Of a stretch of 6,475 bases of DNA, positions 1 to 5,546 are shown piece by piece. Source of the stretch: Bacteroidota bacterium (lineage in GTDB: Bacteria; Bacteroidota; Bacteroidia; Flavobacteriales; Weeksellaceae). The notes below the pieces were generated by a model. The model was not told the origin of the DNA and made no database searches. It saw only the letters and a program-made list of their open reading frames with translations. Positions within the stretch are counted from its first letter, which is position 1. Each line of letters opens with the position of its first letter. Position numbers and translations under genes: made by a program. The stretch lies in assembly GCA_023420435.1 (NCBI GenBank), contig JAEZWE010000240.1, forward strand, positions 1 through 6,475, in the 5' to 3' direction.

Positions 1-461
1 CTGTTATGGGTTTCTTTGTCATAAGTGTCTTGAAAATTACGATATTCTGCATAAAGTTTTTCGTAACCACGCTTGAAATAGTGATCATAATCTCCGGAAT
101 TTTTAATTTTTTCATCGATAAATTTCCGAATTTTCCGAACATAAATTTCAGAAATATCGAAATGATTTTGTTCGTGTTTCAAAATATCCAAAGAAAGGGT
201 GTCTGATCTTTTCCAAGATTTGTCAACAACAAAACTGCTTTTAACATCAATGGAAACAGGCGCTTTTGGGTTGGTTGAACGCGTAACTTGATACTGTATT
301 CCACAATACGCAAAAGCGGCAGTTCTGGGATTTCCGCTCAAATTTTCCTTTCCTTGAAAATCATCCCAAGTAAGTTTCCGGTTTTCGTCCCAAAATATTT
401 TTTGTCCAAAATAAAGTTGAGAAAAGAACAGAACAAAAATTGAAAAAAGCACTTTTTTCAT
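1..461 (-). CDS. Secreted DUF922-type putative Zn-dependent protease, C-terminus cut by window edge
   Basis: The reading frame starts at 461 and stays open to the left edge, giving 153 complete codons with no stop, so the C-terminus is missing. Residues 1-20 look like a signal peptide: MKK, a hydrophobic stretch, then Y-F-G-Q before a polar KIFWDE. The body has LTWDDFQG at 30-37, the segment AAFAYCGIQY at 48-57, and HEQNHFDI at 96-103, an HExxH zinc motif (H96, E97, H100). YDKETHN at 147-153 may start a further conserved segment. This arrangement fits the DUF922 group of predicted secreted Zn-dependent proteases as I recall it; no substrate is known to me. The start codon shares its A with the TAA stop of the upstream lipoprotein gene (TAATG), which suggests translational coupling. 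The product is probably periplasmic or envelope-associated. Protease activity is inferred from the motif only. Confidence 0.72.
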   Translation of the reverse strand, partial: MKKVLFSIFVLFFSQLYFGQKIFWDENRKLTWDDFQGKENLSGNPRTAAFAYCGIQYQVTRSTNPKAPVSIDVKSSFVVDKSWKRSDTLSLDILKHEQNHFDISEIYVRKIRKFIDEKIKNSGDYDHYFKRGYEKLYAEYRNFQDTYDKETHN

Positions 462-862
462 TATTCAACCACAATAGTTTGCGTGATGTAATCTGTACCT
501 CCTTTCCAAAATTTGAAAGTATAAGTTCCAATTTGTTGTGGCTGAAAATTGAATTGGCTTTTTTCGGTATGTGTAGCCATCGTACAGGGTCCATCAACGT
601 TATATTGATAAGCCGTAACTGTTCTTGTAAAACCATCACGAACATAGTCATAATCGTAAAATCCTTGACAACCGGAAGCGTAATTTGAAAAAGTTTGAAT
701 ACTTTGAACAGAAAATACATCCATGGTATCGTTTACAATTTTGATACTGTCTATCGCAATTTTATCGACACTTTGGATTTCGTTGCCGTATCTTTCCTCT
801 TCACAACTTGCAAACAGAAAACAAAGTGCAGATAAAGAGGCTATTTTAAATAAATTTTTCAT
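461..862 (-). CDS. Small putative lipoprotein of unknown function
   Basis: This 133-residue protein begins with a clear lipoprotein signal: MKN, a hydrophobic core, and the lipobox F-A-S-C with the lipidated cysteine at 20. I chose the ATG at 862 because it places the signal correctly; an in-frame ATG at 901 would add 13 residues ahead of it. Residues 21-23 are EEE directly after the cysteine. Acidic residues there resemble the surface-export signals described for Bacteroidota lipoproteins, so surface display is possible (inference). The mature part is about 113 residues with two further cysteines (C65, C93) that could form a disulfide. Its end, IGTYTFKFWKGG at 111-122 followed by alternating hydrophobic residues, looks like the last strands of a beta-sandwich. 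I do not recognise the family. It lies 54 bp after rsmG on the same strand with no visible terminator between, and its stop overlaps the start of the next gene. Confidence 0.75.
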   Translation of the reverse strand: MKNLFKIASLSALCFLFASCEEERYGNEIQSVDKIAIDSIKIVNDTMDVFSVQSIQTFSNYASGCQGFYDYDYVRDGFTRTVTAYQYNVDGPCTMATHTEKSQFNFQPQQIGTYTFKFWKGGTDYITQTIVVE

Positions 863-916
863 TTTTAATTTTTTGATTAATAATTCATTAGATAAGATCA
901 ATAGGAAAAAGTAAAA

Positions 917-1552
917 TCAGGAATTGAAATTTCCTTTAGATAAATAAACGACTTTTTTGGTATCGAAAAATTCTTCTTGAAAATAATTTTTTAAATTGAA
1001 AATCTCGCATCTTAAACCAGCTAATTCTTCCGCTAAATCTCCACCTTTTAGATATAAAACACCATTGTGTTTTGGGTTGAATTGTTCTTTTTCAAATTTT
1101 CCTTTTAGCCAACGAAGAAATTCAGGCATTTGTGTAACAGCTCGACTTACCACAAAATGAAATTTTTCTTTCAGTTTTTCAGCTCTTCCATGGATGGCGG
1201 TTAAATTTTTTAAATTAATACCTTCTGAAACAGCATTTACAACCGTGATTTTTTTTCCAATAGAATCTATCAAAGTAAAATGAGCTTGTGGAAATAAAAT
1301 CGCCAGCGGTATTCCCGGAAATCCTCCTCCAGTTCCAATATCCAAAACTTTTGTTCCTGGTGAAAATTCCATCACTTTCGCAATTCCAAGCGAATGAAGA
1401 ATGTGTTTTTCGTACAGCGACTCCATATCTTTTCTGGAAATAACGTTGATTTTTTCATTCCATTCGTTGTAGAGATTTTCCAATTTTACAAATTGAGATT
1501 TTTGAATTTCCGAAATTTCAGGAAAATATTTTAAAATGAGTTCTACAGACAT
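917..1552 (-). CDS. rsmG: 16S rRNA (guanine527-N7)-methyltransferase RsmG
   Basis: RsmG (GidB) uses S-adenosylmethionine to methylate N7 of G527 (E. coli numbering) of 16S rRNA in the cytoplasm; in other bacteria its loss gives low-level streptomycin resistance. The 211-residue protein is of normal length. N-terminal signature residues NEWNEKINVISR lie at 29-40, followed by HILHSLGIA at 50-58. The SAM-binding motif I, VLDIGTGGGFPGIPLA, is at 69-84, with the acidic ribose-binding position probably D96 in LIDSIGKK. HGRAEKL is at 121-127, VSRAV at 135-139 includes the conserved arginine R137, and YLKGG closes the core at 167-171. I start it at the ATG at 1552, giving MSVELILKYF. An in-frame ATG at 1594 would add 14 residues, but it lies inside the promoter at 1570-1600 and is therefore unlikely. 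It is divergent from the aminotransferase and probably heads a transcript with the lipoprotein and protease genes. Confidence 0.96.
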   Translation of the reverse strand: MSVELILKYFPEISEIQKSQFVKLENLYNEWNEKINVISRKDMESLYEKHILHSLGIAKVMEFSPGTKVLDIGTGGGFPGIPLAILFPQAHFTLIDSIGKKITVVNAVSEGINLKNLTAIHGRAEKLKEKFHFVVSRAVTQMPEFLRWLKGKFEKEQFNPKHNGVLYLKGGDLAEELAGLRCEIFNLKNYFQEEFFDTKKVVYLSKGNFNS

Positions 1553-1569
1553 TTTTAAGGTATATTTTA

Positions 1570-1600
1570 CAAAAATAGTTTTAAAGATTTTCAATTCAAA
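1570..1600 (-). promoter_or_regulatory. Promoter of rsmG, Bacteroidota type
   Basis: Read on the minus strand, TTTG (1597-1600) is followed by a 19-nt spacer and then TATTTTTG (1570-1577). This matches both parts of the Bacteroidota housekeeping sigma consensus, TTTG and TAnnTTTG, at normal spacing. Transcription would start near 1563-1565 with a leader of about 12 nt before the ATG at 1552. It rules out the upstream in-frame ATG at 1594, which would precede the transcript start. Confidence 0.72.
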
Positions 1601-1617
1601 ATAATTAATTAAAACTT

Positions 1618-1625
1618 TATATTTG
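1618..1625 (+). promoter_or_regulatory. -7 element of the aminotransferase promoter
   Basis: TATATTTG matches TAnnTTTG exactly and lies 17 nt before the ATG at 1643, so the leader would be about 10-12 nt. No good -33 TTTG is visible at the expected distance (TTCA at 1595-1598). The -33 zone would coincide with the -33 of the divergent rsmG promoter, so the two promoters are back to back and partly share bases. Confidence 0.55.
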
Positions 1626-1642
1626 CTCGAAAGCTAAAATTT

Positions 1643-2842
1643 ATGGATAAATTATCGGAAAGAATTAAAAGATTAGGTTATTCTCAAACTTTTGTAATGA
1701 GTAACAAAGCCCGCGAAATGAAAGCTGCAGGTATTGATGTGATTAGTTTAACGCTTGGAGAACCCGATTTTGATGTTCCCGATAACATAAAACAGGCTGC
1801 TTTTGATGCCATTAATGAAAACTACAGTCATTATTCTCCGGTTCCTGGTTTTTTAGAATTACGACAGGCTATTTCAAAAAAACTGAAAAGAGATAATGAT
1901 TTAGAATATAAACCAACGCAAATTTGTGTTTCTAACGGTGCAAAACAAAGTATTTTAAATATTTTGGCAGCAATTATCAACGATGGTGATGAAGTGATTT
2001 TGCCAGTTCCATTTTGGGTAAGTTATGATGAAATGGTAAAAATGATGGGCGGAAAATCGATTTTCATTAAAACCTCTTATGTGAATGATTTTAAAATTTC
2101 GGCAGAACAGCTTCAGGAAGCCATAACACCAAAAACCAAAGCTATTTTGTACAGTTCACCTTGCAATCCATCAGGAAGTTATTATACGTATGATGAATTG
2201 CAGTCTTTAGCAAAAGTAATAGAGAAAAATCCACAAGTAACAGTGATTTCTGATGAAATTTATGAGTTCACCAATTATGAAACAAAGCACCGTTCTATTG
2301 CGATTTTTCCAGAAATTTATGAACAAGTAGCCATTGTAAACGGAATGTCTAAAGGTTATGCAATGACAGGTTGGAGAATTGGTTATTCTGCTTGTCCGGA
2401 ATGGTTGGCAAAAGCTTGCGAAAAAATTCAGGGACAGATGACTAGTGGAGCTAATACAGTAGCACAAAGAGCAGCAATCACAGCCTTAAATACTGATCCT
2501 TCAGAATATCGGTATATGATTGACGAATTTCGAAAAAGACGTGATATTGTTTACGATTTAATGAAAGAAATTCCAGGTTTTAAAGTTCTTTTACCAAAAT
2601 CTGCATTTTATTTTTTTCCGGATATTTCCTATTATATCGGAAAAAATTTAAAGGGAAAATTCATAGAAAATTCTGATGATTTTGCCATGTTTTTGTTGGA
2701 TGAAGCCCATGTTGGCTCAGTTGGAGGTGTTTCTTTTGGAAGTCCGGAATGTGTTCGTTTTTCTTATGCCGCTTCGGAAAATGATTTGAGAGAAGCGATG
2801 AAAAGAATAAAAAATTGCTTGGAAAAAATAAAAATTACTTAA
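1643..2842 (+). CDS. PLP-dependent class I aminotransferase, aspartate aminotransferase-like
   Basis: This 399-residue protein is a complete fold-type I aminotransferase that moves an amino group from an L-amino acid, probably aspartate, to 2-oxoglutarate using pyridoxal phosphate. LTLGEPDFDVP is at 37-46, YSPVPGFLELRQAI at 64-77, and the phosphate-side segment SNGAKQSI at 97-104. W125 is the position that stacks on the cofactor in this family. N175 sits in CNPSG, D204 and Y207 in SDEIY, and the Schiff-base lysine is K237 in SKGYAMTGWRIGY (236-248). R373 in VRFSYA would bind the substrate carboxylate. The motif set and length fit the bacterial Ib aspartate aminotransferase subgroup, but close relatives use aromatic amino acids, prephenate or other substrates, so I give no symbol. 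The start at 1643 follows a perfect -7 element. It is a single gene with no strong terminator; a 137-bp gap separates it from ahpC. Confidence 0.92.
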   Translation: MDKLSERIKRLGYSQTFVMSNKAREMKAAGIDVISLTLGEPDFDVPDNIKQAAFDAINENYSHYSPVPGFLELRQAISKKLKRDNDLEYKPTQICVSNGAKQSILNILAAIINDGDEVILPVPFWVSYDEMVKMMGGKSIFIKTSYVNDFKISAEQLQEAITPKTKAILYSSPCNPSGSYYTYDELQSLAKVIEKNPQVTVISDEIYEFTNYETKHRSIAIFPEIYEQVAIVNGMSKGYAMTGWRIGYSACPEWLAKACEKIQGQMTSGANTVAQRAAITALNTDPSEYRYMIDEFRKRRDIVYDLMKEIPGFKVLLPKSAFYFFPDISYYIGKNLKGKFIENSDDFAMFLLDEAHVGSVGGVSFGSPECVRFSYAASENDLREAMKRIKNCLEKIKIT

Positions 2843-2921
2843 TTCATATTTTATATTTTTTTTGATATAGATTTTGTCAAATTCATAAATACATTCAATA
2901 GTTTTTATTTATCAAAAATTA

Positions 2922-2952
2922 TTTCCCGATAGATAAAACATGATTATCTTTG
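2922..2952 (+). promoter_or_regulatory. Promoter of ahpC with an overlapping inverted repeat
   Basis: TATCTTTG (2945-2952) is a perfect TAnnTTTG -7 element. TTTC at 2922-2925, 19 nt upstream, is a 3-of-4 match to the -33 TTTG. The start site would be near 2958, leaving about 20 nt of leader before the ATG at 2980. An inverted repeat, GATAA (2932-2936) and TTATC (2944-2948), overlaps the -7 element and is a possible operator for a peroxide-responsive regulator. I see no full OxyR- or PerR-type site, so the operator role is speculative. Confidence 0.6.
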
Positions 2953-2979
2953 CTTCAGAAAAATTTAAACAAAAATATT

Positions 2980-3612
<633 letters not shown>

Positions 3613-3615
3613 TAT

Positions 3616-3649
3616 AAAAGAGGTTTGATTTTTCAAGCCTCTTTTTTTT
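3616..3649 (+). terminator. Intrinsic terminator after ahpC
   Basis: A 10-bp stem with one G-U pair, AGAGGTTTGA (3619-3628) against TCAAGCCTCT (3633-3642), closes a TTTT loop. Three A-T pairs extend it, and it runs into eight T residues (3642-3649). It ends only 16 nt before the thioredoxin start, so thioredoxin is probably expressed by read-through at a lower level than ahpC. I see no separate promoter in that gap. Confidence 0.85.
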
Positions 3650-3665
3650 GAAATTTTTAAAAAAA

Positions 3666-3974
3666 ATGTACACAGAATTAAAAGAAGATACTTTACAGGA
3701 AATTGTAAAAAATAACGAAAAAGTGGTCGTTCAGTATGGAGCAACTTGGTGTGGAAACTGCCGTATTATGAAACCGAAATTCAAAAAACTGGCTGCGGAA
3801 AACGAAGAAATTCCTTTTTTATATGTTGATGCGGAAAAACTTCCGGAAAGCCGTAAACTGGCCACAGTAGATAATTTGCCGACATTTGCGATTTTTAAAA
3901 ACGGCGAATTGGTAAATCAGGTTCAAAGCAACCAACAGGAAAGTTTGCTTAATTTATTTAACGAATTAAATTAA
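3666..3974 (+). CDS. Thioredoxin-family protein with a CGNC active site
   Basis: This 102-residue single-domain thioredoxin has no signal peptide and is therefore cytoplasmic. The active site is TWCGNC (27-32), with cysteines C29 and C32, where classical thioredoxins have CGPC. The change from Pro to Asn should alter redox potential or partner choice. The cis-proline is P72 in NLPTFAIFKNG (70-80), and VDAEK (54-58) follows the central strand as usual. I start it at the ATG at 3666, giving MYTELKED. An in-frame TTG at 3648 overlaps the ahpC terminator T-run and would add a poor N-terminus. It lies 53 bp after ahpC and 3 bp before the next gene. The context makes it the likely reductant of the AhpC disulfide in place of AhpF (inference). 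It would itself be reduced by a thioredoxin reductase encoded elsewhere. Confidence 0.9.
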   Translation: MYTELKEDTLQEIVKNNEKVVVQYGATWCGNCRIMKPKFKKLAAENEEIPFLYVDAEKLPESRKLATVDNLPTFAIFKNGELVNQVQSNQQESLLNLFNELN

Positions 3975-3977
3975 AAG

Positions 3978-4229
3978 ATGAAGATCCCAATTATCAGACA
4001 GTTTTATCAAAATCAAACGCCGGAAAATTTGGAAATAGCTTTAGAGGTTTTGGAAAGTTTTTCAGAATTTCGAGGAACGACGGAAGAAGATTTAAATGTT
4101 GTTGGCGAAATGATTACCGATATTTGCGGCGCTTTGGAAGTTCATAATTCTGTAAAGAACGGAATGAGTGATCGTGATGCTTTAAACGCTTTTTCGCAAA
4201 AAGTTTTGGGAAGTATTGACAAGCAGTAA
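3978..4229 (+). CDS. Small conserved protein of unknown function, DUF6952-like
   Basis: This 83-residue protein starts 3 nt after the thioredoxin stop and is clearly in the same transcript. It has no signal peptide, membrane segment or cysteine pair; the single cysteine is C50 in DICGALEVH (48-56). The sequence is acidic and mostly helical in character: KIPIIRQFY at 2-10, an amphipathic ALEVLESFSEF at 21-31, then EEDLNVVGEMI at 36-46 and GMSDRDALNAF at 62-72. The layout, with the pattern GALEVH...MS..DALN, matches from memory a flavobacterial family listed as DUF6952 that sits next to AhpC and thioredoxin. No biochemical role is known to me. Position suggests a helper or regulator of the peroxidase system, but nothing in the sequence proves it. 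Confidence 0.8.
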   Translation: MKIPIIRQFYQNQTPENLEIALEVLESFSEFRGTTEEDLNVVGEMITDICGALEVHNSVKNGMSDRDALNAFSQKVLGSIDKQ

Positions 4230-4248
4230 TTTCCAAGAAATCTATAAA

Positions 4249-4283
4249 AATGTGCGGAACTTTTGTCTCGCACATTCCTTTTT
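4249..4283 (+). terminator. Hairpin terminator of the ahpC-thioredoxin cluster
   Basis: A perfect 8-bp stem, AATGTGCG (4249-4256) and CGCACATT (4269-4276), encloses a 12-nt loop. Five T residues (4279-4283) follow two bases later. It begins 20 nt after the stop of the small third gene. The loop is larger than usual, so efficiency is uncertain. Confidence 0.65.
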
Positions 4284-4291
4284 CAAATTCT

Positions 4292-4443
4292 CGCTGATCG
4301 AGCTGATTCAGCAGATTTGTACCATAGAAATGGACGAAATCCGTTTTATCTTCGAGAAATTGTCCTTAAGAATGTACGAAATAAATCTGCTCAATCCGCA
4401 AAATCTGAGAGAGGATTTTCTCAAAAAATCCGTGCAATCAGCG
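4292..4443. repeat. Degenerate inverted repeat built from 9-nt AATCNGC units
   Basis: On the plus strand 4383-4409 reads as three adjacent 9-nt units: AAATCTGCT, CAATCCGCA, AAATCTGAG. The minus strand of 4292-4318 also reads as three: AAATCTGCT, GAATCAGCT, CGATCAGCG. The two 27-nt arms are therefore inverted copies matching at about 20 of 27 positions, with the innermost unit identical, separated by 64 nt. Both arms carry GTAC on the inner side (4319-4322 and 4374-4377). Two more units follow at 4426-4443 (AAATCCGTG, CAATCAGCG). A perfect 7-bp hairpin, GGATTTT (4413-4419) and AAAATCC (4425-4431), lies between. The stretch sits in the 219-bp gap between two convergent genes and looks like a decayed interspersed repeat. 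It may also serve as a terminator for the minus-strand gene. Confidence 0.6.
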
Positions 4444-4448
4444 CAAAA

Positions 4449-5483
4449 TCAAATCACCTCCAAAAACCGCATCGTATCCACATGATCTGCATAATTTGAT
4501 AATCCTGGATTTTGTGCTTCTCCAAAATTTTCAGAGTTCAGTCCAAGTTCTGGTTTTGCCACAATACATTGAATATTTTCTTCATTGTTTTTTAGAAATT
4601 CTTGCACTTCGGAAATGTCTTCATAACGGCTGAAATTCAGTACTGATAAAGGAGAAAATAAACTTTCATCCTCTTTCAGCATCACGAAATTATTGTCCCA
4701 AAACTGATCTTGATTCAATAGATAAATCGCTTTATTGTAATCGTAATTATTGGCATAAGCGTTATGATTAATCACTTCACTGAAATCCATAAAATTTTCA
4801 AAAAGTCGATCTAGCTTCATTTCTTTTGGGATAAAAAGTCGGGTTACATTACGGCATCCTAATCCAAAATAGCGAAAAATATCGTGCGCCAAAAGTTGTA
4901 ATTCTTCATCCGTTTCATCACCTTTTAAAACCGCAAGAGAAGTTCTGTTTTTGCGGATAATGCTTAGAGAATCTTTAAAATAATACTCCAAATATCGCGC
5001 TGTATTATTGCTTCCTGTAGCAATTACGGCATCAAAATTTTGTAATTTTTCAACAAATTCATATTGGATATTTCCTTGAGAAAATTCATTCCATTGGCTA
5101 AGTAAAAAAGGTAAAATTTGTTTGTCCTTGGAAGACAATTTAATTAAAGGAATATTGCCGCTCAAAATCACCGATAGAACATCATGAAATCCTACCATGG
5201 GAATGTTTCCTGCTAATATCAGTCCTACCCTTTTAGGATTTTTTGAGATTCGGTATTCTTTCAACCAATTTTCAAGATTTTCTTTTGTTAAAAGCTTATT
5301 CCATTGTTGAAGTGCAAATTTTTGATTTTCCTGGGTAAACCATGGATTTTCTATTTCCGATTTCCTCAATAATAATGCAAATTCATTTTCTAATTGACTA
5401 TAATTTTCGGGAGTGTTTTTTAAGAAATTATTTAGAAAATCACTGAGTTTTATCACCCCTAAAATTTGTTTTTCTGTGTTCAT
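4449..5483 (-). CDS. LuxC-like acyl-CoA reductase
   Basis: This 344-residue protein resembles the LuxC family of NADPH-dependent acyl reductases, which have an aldehyde-dehydrogenase fold and release fatty aldehyde from an acyl-enzyme thioester. RVGLILAGNIPMVGFHD is at 85-101, LSGNIPLIKLS at 107-117, and the nucleotide-site ATGSNNTARYLEYYF at 155-169. The candidate catalytic cysteine is C210 in FGLGCRNVTRLF (206-217). The conserved end is FGEAQNPGLSNYADHVDTMR (320-339). Length is typical and no frameshift is seen. There is no luxD, luxE or luxAB nearby, so it is not part of a luminescence operon; the physiological substrate is unknown. I start it at the ATG at 5483, after the TAAATTTG element at 5522-5529. 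It is divergent from a ferredoxin gene, a pairing I recall from other flavobacteria, often with serC. A redox link between the two is possible but unproven. Confidence 0.85.
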   Translation of the reverse strand: MNTEKQILGVIKLSDFLNNFLKNTPENYSQLENEFALLLRKSEIENPWFTQENQKFALQQWNKLLTKENLENWLKEYRISKNPKRVGLILAGNIPMVGFHDVLSVILSGNIPLIKLSSKDKQILPFLLSQWNEFSQGNIQYEFVEKLQNFDAVIATGSNNTARYLEYYFKDSLSIIRKNRTSLAVLKGDETDEELQLLAHDIFRYFGLGCRNVTRLFIPKEMKLDRLFENFMDFSEVINHNAYANNYDYNKAIYLLNQDQFWDNNFVMLKEDESLFSPLSVLNFSRYEDISEVQEFLKNNEENIQCIVAKPELGLNSENFGEAQNPGLSNYADHVDTMRFLEVI

Positions 5484-5511
5484 TTTTAGTGAAAAATTGA
5501 CAGTTTTTTTG

Positions 5512-5519
5512 TAATTTTG
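5512..5519 (+). promoter_or_regulatory. -7 element of the ferredoxin promoter
   Basis: TAATTTTG matches TAnnTTTG and lies 27 nt before the ferredoxin ATG at 5547, giving a leader of about 20 nt. No convincing -33 element is seen; TTG at 5497-5499 is too close, with a 12-nt spacer. It excludes the in-frame TTG at 5517 as a translation start. Confidence 0.5.
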
Positions 5520-5521
5520 TG

Positions 5522-5529
5522 CAAATTTA
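5522..5529 (-). promoter_or_regulatory. -7 element of the acyl-CoA reductase promoter
   Basis: On the minus strand the bases read TAAATTTG, a full match to TAnnTTTG, about 38 nt before the start codon at 5483. A TTG at 5551-5553 on the same strand, 21 nt further upstream, could be the -33 element; if so it lies inside the ferredoxin coding region. This -7 is only 2 nt from the -7 of the divergent ferredoxin promoter. Confidence 0.5.
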
Positions 5530-5546
5530 AAAATAAAAAATCAGCA

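Noticed and set aside
6..206. 66-codon plus-strand frame at the left edge with a hydrophobic start
   Set aside because: It lies opposite the DUF922-type protease frame; its hydrophobic character comes from AT-rich antisense codons.
361..914. Open frames antisense to or overlapping the lipoprotein gene (119 codons on minus, 82 and 63 on plus)
   Set aside because: The lipoprotein frame has a signal peptide and lipobox, and the protease frame has a HExxH motif. The others overlap these in different frames and have no coherent features.
2207..2467. 86-codon minus-strand frame inside the aminotransferase gene
   Set aside because: It is antisense to the most conserved part of the aminotransferase, including the lysine motif, and its translation looks random.
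2820..2862. Possible terminator hairpin after the aminotransferase
   Set aside because: The only pairing is A-T, imperfect, and overlaps the stop codon; it would be too weak to call, although a T-run is present.
2861..2952. Canonical OxyR (ATAG-N7-CTAT) or PerR site before ahpC
   Set aside because: The ATAG tetramers lack CTAT partners at 7-nt spacing and no PerR-type palindrome of good quality is present.
4292..4443. CRISPR array or insertion sequence in the repeat region
   Set aside because: Units are only 9 nt with no unique spacers, there are no cas genes, and no transposase or target-site duplication is visible.
4216..4499. Two overlapping plus-strand open frames of 89 and 78 codons in the gap after the small unknown gene
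   Set aside because: They run through a hairpin terminator and the 9-nt-unit repeat and then into the antisense of the acyl-CoA reductase. Their translations are low-complexity products of the repeat and have no recognisable domain.
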